A stretch of 6,029 nucleotides of DNA from Candidatus Thorarchaeota archaeon (GTDB taxonomy: Archaea > Asgardarchaeota > Thorarchaeia > Thorarchaeales > Thorarchaeaceae), in contig JABCSP010000145.1 in assembly GCA_018238825.1 (NCBI GenBank), forward strand, positions 1 through 6,029. Direction: 5' to 3'. Both the position numbers and the translations under genes were made by a program. The number at the start of each line of letters is the position of its first letter. The first letter of the stretch is position 1. This document shows positions 1-5,354 of the stretch, piece after piece. A model generated the notes under the pieces. It worked only from the letters and a program-made list of their open reading frames with translations. It did not search any database and was not told the origin of the DNA.

Positions 1-805
1 CGTTCTGCTGATATTTGTAATAGCCTCCAAACATAAGGACTACATATTTGATATCCCGTGCTGTTTCAACCTCCTCAATAGGTACGACTCTGCGATTCAA
101 AGCAGATGCTAGATCATACGCTGGAATACTCACATTTACTCCAAGTGATTGGTCAAACCATGATGACCATGTCATGTTAGCGAATTCGAGCATACCTCCA
201 GAGGATCCCACGTCATAATAGTAAACCCCTTCATTGTCCAAGGTATACGTGTGTACACTCCAATTTCGTATGTAATATTTCCATGTACAACCTCCACGAG
301 TTTCTAACCCATGCCAATCCCTAATATTCGCTGTTAGAATTGGATCATATTGTCCATCAAGAAGACCAACATGGACAACACCATAGTAGGCGGGATTACT
401 ATTATTGAGTTCCATGTGCACGCTGAAATTATGCAGTCCAGACAGGGGAAAGACGTCAGGTAACGCGTAGACGTATGCAGGGCCATAGTAATCGCGAACT
501 GGAGAAGTATTCGTTATTGTTGGCATTAGAATACTCTGTCCATCTGATTGCAGTTCTGTTTCAGTATATGTCCACCAATTATTCCAAGTATCAGTTGGAA
601 TCTCCATGTATTCAAATCCAGTTGTGTTCGAACAGTCATGATGCCAGGTCTTGATTACAGGTTCTTGTGAAGGAAGTGATAGTAGTGTTGATTCAGATAT
701 CTCATCATTTGAAATTGTAGAATGAGTGAGTGGCATGAAGAGAGAAATACCTAACAATAACAGAACAGCAAGCTCCAATATCCAACTGCTTTTGATTGTA
801 TTCAA
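1..805 (-). CDS. Secreted or cell-surface protein, N-terminal part (runs off left edge)
   Basis: The minus-strand frame is open from 805 to the window edge, giving 268 residues. I chose the TTG at 805-803 because it yields a textbook signal peptide: MNTIKSSW, a hydrophobic core LAVLLLLGISLFM at about residues 12-24, then small/polar residues. The frame stays open further upstream to an in-frame ATG at 904-902, but that extension is Tyr/Cys-rich, buries the signal peptide and lacks a ribosome binding site. The mature part is rich in Asn, Thr, Trp and Tyr and has seven N-X-S/T sequons (Asn60, 99, 126, 134, 181, 210, 224), as expected of an N-glycosylated archaeal surface protein. Alternating hydrophobic strands such as RDIKYVVLMFGGYY (residues 250-263) suggest a beta-sandwich, possibly lectin- or carbohydrate-binding-like; that is inference. 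I do not recognise the family, and the C-terminus with any membrane anchor is outside the window. Confidence 0.8.
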   Translation of the reverse strand, partial: MNTIKSSWILELAVLLLLGISLFMPLTHSTISNDEISESTLLSLPSQEPVIKTWHHDCSNTTGFEYMEIPTDTWNNWWTYTETELQSDGQSILMPTITNTSPVRDYYGPAYVYALPDVFPLSGLHNFSVHMELNNSNPAYYGVVHVGLLDGQYDPILTANIRDWHGLETRGGCTWKYYIRNWSVHTYTLDNEGVYYYDVGSSGGMLEFANMTWSSWFDQSLGVNVSIPAYDLASALNRRVVPIEEVETARDIKYVVLMFGGYYKYQQN

Positions 806-961
806 CCCCCAAATACACGAATAGCTGTGATTTGACTTGTAATAACAGGATGTTAATGTTTTGGACTCCAATTTGACCAACTCCAAGTATTCGTAGAGGT
901 GCATGGAGGCCGTACCGGTAATCCTTATGGGACTGATTTTCTTGTTAGAACAGGATAGGAA

Positions 962-1588
962 TTGAGCGAATCGAATATTATCAAGAGGTTCCAACGGTCA
1001 CTTGAAGGATGTGAAGAGGATCATGTCTACAGTGGTACGATTCTGGAGTTTGACCGCGAAGACTATGCCCCAAGAAACCAATTCTTGGAGGGAATGATAA
1101 TCACCTCAAAAGAGGGGACACGAAGAGTGCATTTCTTCATACCGTCGCGGAATAATCCGATTGTCGATGTGTCAAAACTTGAGGTCAATGATTTCGTGCA
1201 AATCTATGGAAGGGTAGATGAGAGTAGGAGAAACAGCACAACTCCATCTCTTATCATGGCCCCAGATCAAAAGATGGTGATATTTGCGAGAAAACGAGCG
1301 ATGTTCTCCTGGCATGGAGACCGGATTGATTACGTGCAAGCTCTGAGTTATCTTATTTCACTTAGCTTGAGTGTGATATCTAATATCTCACTCTTTCTTT
1401 CACTTTCACTATTTCCATCAAGTACCTTTGCATTTCAGGTTGGAGTGATATCCACAATATTCCTCATCATCACGATAGGAGTAGACTGGTACAGAAGCCA
1501 CCTTGGAAGACAAATAACTGTTCAATCTGATAGCGAAACTTGGGAACTTCTCAACAAGATAGTGTCTAAAAAATTTGGTCCAGTTTGA
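962..1588 (+). CDS. Unrecognised protein: OB-like soluble domain plus two membrane helices
   Basis: This 208-residue protein has a TTG start. An in-frame TAG at 956-958 rules out any extension, no other start occurs before Met45, and AGGAT at 952-956 can serve as ribosome binding site. Residues 18-110 look beta-rich (VYSGTILEF, EGMIITS, RRVHFFIP, DFVQIYGRVDE, SLIMA, MVIFAR). The turn into VNDFVQIYGRV resembles the strand before a closing strand in OB folds; this is inference. Two hydrophobic helices follow at about residues 124-151 and 157-176, joined by a short FPSSTF loop, so both ends would lie on the same, probably cytoplasmic, side. The tail (177-208) is charged and ends in LLNKIVSKKF. 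No catalytic motif is visible. It is divergently arranged with the secreted protein on its left. A membrane-tethered nucleic-acid- or ligand-binding protein is possible, but I assign no function. Confidence 0.75.
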   Translation: MSESNIIKRFQRSLEGCEEDHVYSGTILEFDREDYAPRNQFLEGMIITSKEGTRRVHFFIPSRNNPIVDVSKLEVNDFVQIYGRVDESRRNSTTPSLIMAPDQKMVIFARKRAMFSWHGDRIDYVQALSYLISLSLSVISNISLFLSLSLFPSSTFAFQVGVISTIFLIITIGVDWYRSHLGRQITVQSDSETWELLNKIVSKKFGPV

Positions 1589-1718
1589 GTCATATGACCT
1601 CCTCAAAGAATAGACCACCTTCCTGATAGGAATTGAAAAGGCACAGAACTATGTCAAGAATAGGAAGAGAGTTCCTGTGATACACACATTGTTCTATCAA
1701 AACGAGCTGAACCTCACT

Positions 1719-1723
1719 AGGAG
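1719..1723 (+). promoter_or_regulatory. Ribosome binding site AGGAG for the 85-residue membrane protein
   Basis: AGGAG matches the archaeal Shine-Dalgarno core. It lies 9 bases before the ATG at 1733 but only 3 bases before the GTG at 1727, which decides for the ATG. Confidence 0.55.
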
Positions 1724-1732
1724 CAAGTGAAA

Positions 1733-1990
1733 ATGTTATTTGAAGCATCAATTCTCATTGCAATCTATGCCCTCTGGATTGTGATATTAGTGAATGTGAT
1801 GATTTCAAGTGAGGAGATCTCCCTCACCATTGCCACATTGCCCTTCATTGTGACCTTTCCTGTAGCCCTCATTGTTTCAGCTATTCTTGAGATATCTGTG
1901 CCTGGAGTATTCATGGCTAATATTCTTCTTACCATGATAGTTGGTGTGCTTCTATTCATAAGATGGGTAATGGCGATAGTCGGTGAATAG
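1733..1990 (+). CDS. Small three-helix membrane protein, unknown function
   Basis: This 85-residue protein is almost entirely hydrophobic, with three predicted membrane helices: about residues 4-24 (ASILIAIYALWIVILVNVM), 29-54 (from ISLTIATLPF to AILEIS) and 57-82 (from GVFMANILL to RWVMAI). Acidic residues SSEE sit between helices 1 and 2, and a Pro-Gly separates helices 2 and 3. The start is ATG 1733 rather than GTG 1727 because of the spacing to AGGAG. It lies 144 bases after the two-helix protein on the same strand, so co-transcription is possible but not shown. It converges on the S27ae gene. No conserved polar motif is visible, and hydrophobic proteins this small cannot be assigned by eye. 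Its length, good ribosome binding site and clean three-helix pattern argue that it is real. Confidence 0.6.
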   Translation: MLFEASILIAIYALWIVILVNVMISSEEISLTIATLPFIVTFPVALIVSAILEISVPGVFMANILLTMIVGVLLFIRWVMAIVGE

Positions 1991-2002
1991 CCTATCCACT
2001 AT

Positions 2003-2027
2003 GGGAAGAGAAACACTGCAAAAGAAA
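2003..2027 (-). terminator. T-rich run downstream of S27ae, candidate terminator
   Basis: Read on the minus strand, two pyrimidine runs (TTTCTTTT at 2027-2020 and TTTCTCTTCCC at 2013-2003) begin 12 bases after the S27ae stop, in the 48-base gap between convergent genes. Archaeal RNA polymerase terminates on T-rich non-template runs without needing a hairpin, so this is a plausible end of the ribosomal transcript. No uninterrupted T5 run is present, hence the low confidence. Confidence 0.35.
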
Positions 2028-2038
2028 TCCGAAGTTGT

Positions 2039-2209
2039 CTACTTCTTCTTGTCCTTGCGTTTGAACTCAGTGTAACCGCAACGACCACAGGCAAACCTGT
2101 CAAAATGTTCAGCCATGAAAGTGCCTTTTTCGCACCTGGGGCATGATCTTCTGGTAGTTGATACTTTTCCAGACTTGTCGACTTTGTACATGTTGTGTGC
2201 TTTAGGCAT
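2039..2209 (-). CDS. rps27ae: Ribosomal protein S27ae (eS31), zinc ribbon
   Basis: I read this 56-residue protein directly from the minus strand. It starts MPKAHNMYKVDKSGK and ends FKRKDKKK. It is the archaeal counterpart of the ribosomal half of eukaryotic ubiquitin-S27a, located on the small-subunit head near the decoding region. Two CxxC pairs form the zinc ribbon: Cys23/Cys26 (CPRC) and Cys41/Cys44 (CGRC), within the family pattern CPRC-x-F-AEH-DR-CGRCGYTEF. No ubiquitin-like domain is fused, as in most archaea. Its ATG shares one base with the S24e stop (TAATG at 2211-2207), which implies translational coupling and a shared transcript. KEOPS genes often follow in other archaea; here the cluster ends with S27ae and meets an opposing gene. 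Confidence 0.95.
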   Translation of the reverse strand: MPKAHNMYKVDKSGKVSTTRRSCPRCEKGTFMAEHFDRFACGRCGYTEFKRKDKKK

Positions 2210-2508
2210 TATTTTTCGCCTTCCTTCTTCTTTGATTCATGCCTCTTGACCATATGGTCAAGTTCGATTCTCTTCATCTGTTCAGGGTCTGAGTAGATAT
2301 GTATCGAACCCTCAGTTATACCAATGCCATAATGGGTATTAAGTGTGCTAACTAACACTGCTGATGTGTCTGCGTCAAACTGTGCTACAAGCTTTGCACG
2401 TATGTCTGCCCTACTTGGAGTACTTGCTCCAGCATGGTCGATTTTGAAAGCAATCTCTTTTCTACCAAGAGGCTTGTTTTCCTTTTCGCTTACAATATCA
2501 ATATTCAT
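2209..2508 (-). CDS. rps24e: Ribosomal protein S24e (eS24)
   Basis: This is a 99-residue small-subunit ribosomal protein. The N-terminus MNIDIVSEKENKPLGRKEIAF matches the family pattern of a short beta strand followed by an E-K-E-N-x-L-x-R-K-E segment. Residues 28-40 (ASTPSRADIRAKL) carry the S24e signature TPSR followed by a helix with K-L, and NTHYGIG-SIHIY follows at about 57-72. The C-terminus is basic. The frame extends to GTG 2517 and ATG 2514, but ATG 2508 gives the family N-terminus and has GTGAT as ribosome binding site just upstream. A 99-base non-coding gap separates it from spt4, and it overlaps S27ae by one base, so these two probably form their own unit or a distal part of a longer one. 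Many archaea have the dephospho-CoA kinase gene (DUF359) in that gap; here it is absent. Confidence 0.95.
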   Translation of the reverse strand: MNIDIVSEKENKPLGRKEIAFKIDHAGASTPSRADIRAKLVAQFDADTSAVLVSTLNTHYGIGITEGSIHIYSDPEQMKRIELDHMVKRHESKKKEGEK

Positions 2509-2512
2509 CGGC

Positions 2513-2517
2513 ATCAC
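2513..2517 (-). promoter_or_regulatory. Ribosome binding site GTGAT deciding the S24e start
   Basis: GTGAT is complementary to the 3' part of the archaeal anti-Shine-Dalgarno (AUCACCUCC) and lies 4 bases before ATG 2508, a suitable distance for this 3' portion of the site. It overlaps the alternative starts GTG 2517 and ATG 2514, which argues against them. Confidence 0.45.
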
Positions 2518-2542
2518 TTACGAGAATCAGACCGCATCTACT

Positions 2543-2560
2543 GTGGGTCAGGCATCCCAC
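2543..2560 (-). repeat. Short inverted repeat in the S24e leader
   Basis: GTGGG and CCCAC arms of 5 bases flank an 8-base loop, about 35 bases before the S24e start. In the RNA this would be a small GC-rich hairpin in the 5' leader, a possible autoregulatory site. An arm of this length can arise by chance. Confidence 0.3.
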
Positions 2561-2570
2561 TTTTGGTTGT

Positions 2571-2578
2571 CTAATAAA
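2571..2578 (-). promoter_or_regulatory. Candidate TATA box for S24e-S27ae
   Basis: On the minus strand TTTATTAG is preceded by GAAAGC, resembling a BRE plus an archaeal TATA box. A transcription start about 25 bases downstream (near 2549) would leave a leader of roughly 40 bases before S24e. It sits in the 99-base gap after spt4. The match to TTTATATA is imperfect. Confidence 0.4.
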
Positions 2579-2580
2579 GC

Positions 2581-2607
2581 TTTCACAATTAGCACTATTT
2601 TGTGAAA
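2581..2607 (-). repeat. Perfect 8-bp inverted repeat immediately after the spt4 stop
   Basis: TTTCACAA (2581-2588) and TTGTGAAA (2600-2607) are exact reverse complements separated by 11 bases. The repeat begins at the base next to the spt4 stop codon and ends 2 bases before the candidate TATA box for S24e, covering its BRE. Half-site centres are 19 bases apart, close to two helical turns, as for a dimeric DNA-binding regulator. Alternatively it folds as an mRNA 3' hairpin of the Rpo7-Spt4 transcript. No long T run follows, so a classical terminator is unlikely. Confidence 0.55.
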
Positions 2608-2820
2608 CTAGCGCACCTTCAAAGCGTACTTACCTGGCTTGTCAATATTAAGGCGTGAAGCTACATAGGAACTCTTCCTAGGATCTTCGTGAGTATCTCT
2701 ACCTGGGAGGATTACGACGATTCCTGTATATGATGTTGAGAGGTTTGTTCCCTTACAGTTTGGGCACATACTCTCATTAGTGAGGTAGTGACAGGCTTTA
2801 CAAGCTTTCAACTTTGCCAT
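2608..2820 (-). CDS. spt4: Transcription elongation factor Spt4 (RpoE'')
   Basis: This 70-residue zinc protein partners the NusG homologue Spt5 and helps RNA polymerase stay processive by closing its clamp. Zinc ligands are Cys7/Cys10 (CKAC) and Cys19/Cys22 (CPNC). The family ending GKYALKV is present at residues 63-69, and YTGIVVIL (31-38) is the central strand. Usual archaeal members are, from memory, about 60-64 residues. The extra length appears to lie in GRDTHEDPRKSS (40-51), where most members have a short DPExSEIA-type segment. The ATG at 2820 has a G-rich run (GGGGA) 8 bases upstream. It follows rpo7 by 14 bases and is surely co-transcribed with it, the conserved archaeal pairing of these two genes. 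Confidence 0.93.
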   Translation of the reverse strand: MAKLKACKACHYLTNESMCPNCKGTNLSTSYTGIVVILPGRDTHEDPRKSSYVASRLNIDKPGKYALKVR

Positions 2821-2834
2821 TTTAATTTCCCCAG

Positions 2835-3431
2835 CTACTTCTTCTTTTTCTTGTCTTTCTTGGATTCTCCACGAGCTGCCTTCACATCATCCTCAATCCA
2901 AGAGGCATCTGGTCCAATTTTACCAAGGAATGGCTGTCTCATGGTAAGTCCAAGTTTTCCAGATTTATTACCCGATTCAAAGCTAATTGATGTTACCCTA
3001 GCGCGAACCATATCTCCTTCAGAGAGGGTTCTTCCTGTTTCTTTTCCAAGAAGTGAATTACCTTTGGAATCTTGCGTGATAAAATCATCACAGATTTGAC
3101 TCACATGACATAATCCGTCAAGTGGCCCCATTCGGATGAATGCTCCAAAGTCCATGAGCTCCACAACATTGCCCTCTACAAGTTCTCCTCGGAGTGGTTT
3201 GAATACGAGAACTCGATAATCAACAGCATGGTATGTTGCACCATCACCTGGCATCAGGCGGCCTTGACCAATATCATCTATCCCTATAACAGCAATCATG
3301 AGACCAATGTCTCTATCTAAAACGTTCTCATGCTGTTTTCGCAGGTGAATCATCGCTGCATCCTCAATTGGTGACCCAAATTGTGAAGGTGGAATACGAA
3401 CGACATCCTTTACTGTGACTATACTGTACAA
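2835..3431 (-). CDS. rpo7: DNA-directed RNA polymerase subunit Rpo7 (RpoE', Rpb7 homologue)
   Basis: This 198-residue subunit forms the polymerase stalk with Rpo4; it binds nascent RNA and aids open-complex formation. The N-terminal tip domain (about 1-80) has VKDVVRIPPSQFG (7-19) and the conserved PGDGATYHAVDYRVLVFKP (61-79). An S1/OB RNA-binding domain follows at about 81-168, with EGNVVELMDFGAFIRMGPLDGLCHVSQI (86-113) and the closing strand KLGLTMRQPFLG. The C-terminus GESKKDKKKKK is an unusual lysine tail beyond the usual WIE ending. The start is TTG: MYSIVTVKDVVRIPP aligns with the family from its first residue, and AGGAG lies 9 bases upstream. A 131-base gap separates it from the PIN gene, and spt4 follows after 14 bases. 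Confidence 0.96.
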   Translation of the reverse strand: MYSIVTVKDVVRIPPSQFGSPIEDAAMIHLRKQHENVLDRDIGLMIAVIGIDDIGQGRLMPGDGATYHAVDYRVLVFKPLRGELVEGNVVELMDFGAFIRMGPLDGLCHVSQICDDFITQDSKGNSLLGKETGRTLSEGDMVRARVTSISFESGNKSGKLGLTMRQPFLGKIGPDASWIEDDVKAARGESKKDKKKKK

Positions 3432-3440
3432 TTCAAGACG

Positions 3441-3445
3441 CTCCT
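3441..3445 (-). promoter_or_regulatory. Ribosome binding site AGGAG supporting the TTG start of rpo7
   Basis: AGGAG stands 9 bases before TTG 3431-3429. Together with the family-typical N-terminus it fixes this non-ATG start. Confidence 0.6.
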
Positions 3446-3540
3446 AGCCTGACAGGACAAATATTCTCAGAATAATCAGACTCTCAGGCATAGCCTAGTG
3501 TCTTAACCCGACGGGCTCAGCAGCAGCACGCTTTGGAAAC

Positions 3541-3548
3541 CATAAAAA
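3541..3548 (-). promoter_or_regulatory. Candidate TATA box for rpo7-spt4
   Basis: TTTTTATG on the minus strand is the most AT-rich element in the 131-base gap between the PIN gene and rpo7. A start about 25 bases downstream would give a leader of roughly 85-90 bases, including the small hairpin AGCCC-GTC-GGGTT near 3506-3518. The match to the archaeal consensus is partial, and the leader is long for an archaeon. Confidence 0.3.
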
Positions 3549-3562
3549 CATTGTGACATAGT

Positions 3563-3976
3563 TCATCTTATGGAACCTTGTAATTCAAGACGCTTCTTAC
3601 CTCTCAGAAAAAGAACTGGAACACCTCGTGCCAGAGTTCGTTCTCGGAGTTCTTTGTCATTGGTTGCAACAACTCCACCTACTGAATATGCATATTCCAA
3701 GACTTGATCATCGACTGGCTTGATTCTTGATACTTCATCTAATTCTAATACGGTGCATCTTTCAACAAAATCCAATGCAGTCCTAAACTTGAATTTCTCA
3801 GTTCTTACTGCGGCTTCAAGATTTCTCTCAAGTTCTCTAACTACTGATTTAAGAACAATAAACTCTATGTTTCTCTCTATTACTCTCTCCGTTTCAGCAA
3901 ATATATCCACACCAAACTGAGCAGGTACCGTTAGTATATTTGTATCAAGTACGACGATTATGGGCAACTTCAACAC
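3563..3976 (-). CDS. FCF1-like PIN-domain protein, putative RNA-processing nuclease
   Basis: This protein of up to 137 residues is a single PIN domain. The first acidic residue is Asp11 in VVLDTNILTVPAQFGVDIF. Others expected at the metal site are Glu48 (VRELE), Asp89 or Asp90 (PVDDQVLEYA) and Asp107 (VVATNDKELRERTLARGVPVLFLR). The DTN-x3-PxQF-x-VDIFxE opening and TND-KEL-R ending match the archaeal group related to eukaryotic Fcf1/Utp24, which cleaves pre-18S rRNA; a role in rRNA processing is inferred from that and from the ribosomal neighbours. It follows aIF2-gamma by 24 bases, an association common in archaea. The GTG at 3976 is the longest start; TTG 3967 (MPIIVVLDTN) is at least as likely, because GGGTG at 3978-3974 sits 6 bases before it. 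No antitoxin gene is adjacent, so a VapC toxin is less likely. Confidence 0.88.
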   Translation of the reverse strand: MLKLPIIVVLDTNILTVPAQFGVDIFAETERVIERNIEFIVLKSVVRELERNLEAAVRTEKFKFRTALDFVERCTVLELDEVSRIKPVDDQVLEYAYSVGGVVATNDKELRERTLARGVPVLFLRGKKRLELQGSIR

Positions 3977-4000
3977 CCGCTATTGTGTACTGGTGGTAAT

Positions 4001-5242
4001 CTAGACTTCAGCATATCCAATCAGACGCCACTTATTCTCTACACGACGACCAAGTGCAACACGCTGTCCCTTTTCAGCTATTACCGGGCGTTTGAGTGCT
4101 AATTCTATCTCATCACCATGTAATCTGGTAATCACTCCCACTGTAGGAGCTGTTCCAACAACAAGTACCATGGGTTCATTAAGTCGTAGATTTTCTACCA
4201 GTTTCTTACTCTCAATTCCTACAACTCGCTGCATGAGTACTGGTTTTATCATTAGTTTTTCGAGAATCTTAGGTAACTTGCCAACTTTACCTACAACATT
4301 CCCAACAAGACGATCCGCTCTAGTTGAGGCTGGGTCTAGTGCAGTTCCCACACCTATCAATCCTCCAGGATATGCCTCTTGGAGAGAATTTCCACTTCCT
4401 GAGAGAAGACTAACAATTTTTGCCTTGATTGGTTTGAAACTTTTCTCGCCCTTTGAGCCTGGTGCAATCTCGATTTCGTCACCAATTTTCAATTTTCCTT
4501 GGACTATTGAACCACCAATCACTCCTCCCTGCATTTTTTCAGGAGGTGTACCTGGTCTGTTAATATCAAAGGAACGTGCGACAAACATCTTTGGAAGGGT
4601 TTCATCATCGCGCTCTGGAGTTGGTATCACTTCTTCAATGGTCTTTATCAGAAGATCAGTGTTTGCTCCGAAGACGGCTGATACTGGTACAATTGGACAT
4701 CCATCTGCAACTGTATCTTTTATAAAGTCCAAAATCTGTTGATAGTGCTTCTTTGCATCCTCCTTTGAAACCAGCTCAATTTTGTTTTGAACGATAATGA
4801 TTTTTTCTACACCTACGATATCAAGAGCGTGTAGATGCTCTGAAGTCTGCGGCATTGGACAAGGTTCGTCTGCAGCAATTACAAGAATCGCTCCATCCAT
4901 CAGACTTGCTCCACTAAGACAAGTTGCCATTAGCGACTCGTGACCAGGACTATCGACGAATGATATCTCGCGGAGAACCTCTAAGGACCCGCCGCATTTG
5001 CTACACTTACCCTCTTTTGCCAAGTGCGATGTTGTATACATATCCGGCTCCGGACATTTCTTGCATTTCATTAGAGTTGTTGCAGCGTAACCAAGTCGTA
5101 TTGAGATTCCACGCCTAATCTCATCCGAATGGCGGTCAGTCCACTCTCCAGTTAGATGGGACACAAGTGTAGTTTTCCCATGGTCTACGTGACCTAACGT
5201 ACCAATGCTAATCTCTGATTGTCCCTCGTATTTTCTGGTCAC
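4001..5242 (-). CDS. eif2g: Translation initiation factor 2 subunit gamma (aIF2-gamma)
   Basis: This 413-residue GTPase is the core of the aIF2 heterotrimer that brings initiator Met-tRNA to the small ribosomal subunit. The G domain has G1 GHVDHGKT (17-24), switch 1 RRGISIRLGYA (43-53), G3 DSPGH (97-101), G4 NKIE (153-156) and G5 SA (188-189). The zinc knuckle that marks eIF2-gamma against EF-Tu and SelB is present: Cys60/Cys63 and Cys80/Cys83. Domain II (about 215-315) begins KMFVARSFDINRPG and includes GGVIGGSIVQGKL. Domain III (about 320-413) ends WRLIGYAEV. The length is normal. The GTG start at 5242 is supported by GGAAGTGA 7 bases upstream and by the typical N-terminus. It lies 112 bases after S6e, with its own candidate promoter, and leads into the PIN gene. 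Confidence 0.97.
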   Translation of the reverse strand: MTRKYEGQSEISIGTLGHVDHGKTTLVSHLTGEWTDRHSDEIRRGISIRLGYAATTLMKCKKCPEPDMYTTSHLAKEGKCSKCGGSLEVLREISFVDSPGHESLMATCLSGASLMDGAILVIAADEPCPMPQTSEHLHALDIVGVEKIIIVQNKIELVSKEDAKKHYQQILDFIKDTVADGCPIVPVSAVFGANTDLLIKTIEEVIPTPERDDETLPKMFVARSFDINRPGTPPEKMQGGVIGGSIVQGKLKIGDEIEIAPGSKGEKSFKPIKAKIVSLLSGSGNSLQEAYPGGLIGVGTALDPASTRADRLVGNVVGKVGKLPKILEKLMIKPVLMQRVVGIESKKLVENLRLNEPMVLVVGTAPTVGVITRLHGDEIELALKRPVIAEKGQRVALGRRVENKWRLIGYAEV

Positions 5243-5249
5243 CTAATAT

Positions 5250-5257
5250 TCACTTCC
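5250..5257 (-). promoter_or_regulatory. Ribosome binding site GGAAGTGA for aIF2-gamma
   Basis: This differs by one base from the ideal archaeal site GGAGGTGA and lies 7 bases before the GTG start, supporting a non-ATG start at 5242. Confidence 0.6.
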
Positions 5258-5306
5258 GCCAATAACTGCTTAGGCATAGTCACACTTTCCTGTTGTCCAT
5301 AAGAAG

Positions 5307-5314
5307 TATATGGT
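5307..5314 (-). promoter_or_regulatory. Candidate TATA box ACCATATA upstream of aIF2-gamma
   Basis: ACCATATA, followed by CTTCTTATGG, lies in the 112-base gap after S6e. A start about 25 bases downstream (near 5282) leaves a leader of roughly 40 bases that contains the ribosome binding site. The same 8-mer lies upstream of S6e, which supports a shared promoter element. Confidence 0.45.
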
Positions 5315-5332
5315 TGACACTATGGTCGGTAA

Positions 5333-5348
5333 CTTCTGTACTCAGAAG
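5333..5348 (-). repeat. Hairpin just after the S6e stop
   Basis: CTTCTG and CAGAAG are perfect 6-base arms around a 4-base loop (AGTA on the minus strand), beginning 6 bases after the S6e stop. It may protect or process the S6e mRNA 3' end. No T run follows, so it is not a classical terminator. Confidence 0.4.
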
Positions 5349-5354
5349 CAAAGC

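Noticed and set aside
806..997. In-frame upstream extension of the secreted protein, including ATG 904-902
   Set aside because: It would bury the signal peptide behind a Tyr/Cys-rich stretch and has no ribosome binding site; the frame stays open only by chance across the divergent intergenic region.
1371..1411. Pyrimidine-rich run on the plus strand (CTCTTTCTTTCACTTTCAC region)
   Set aside because: It is explained by codons for the first membrane helix of the 208-residue protein, not by a terminator or repeat.
1614..1730. Open stretch translating to FLIGIEKAQNYVKNRKRVPVIH and ending LTRSK
   Set aside because: It looks protein-like but has no usable start codon with a ribosome site and is bounded by stops. 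It could be a gene remnant, but nothing recognisable supports that.
2788..3099. Plus-strand open frames opposite Rpo7, Spt4, S24e, PIN and S6e
   Set aside because: Each lies wholly or largely over a recognised conserved gene and has no family features of its own.
4092..4742. Long plus-strand open frame antisense to aIF2-gamma
   Set aside because: The opposite strand encodes an unmistakable aIF2-gamma with every GTPase motif. The antisense frame has a serine/proline-rich, motif-free translation typical of a shadow.
5096..5118. Serine in switch 1 of aIF2-gamma (RGISIRL) where many homologues have threonine
   Set aside because: It looked like a lost magnesium ligand, but I recall RGISIRLGYA in other archaeal aIF2-gamma proteins, and serine can fill the role.
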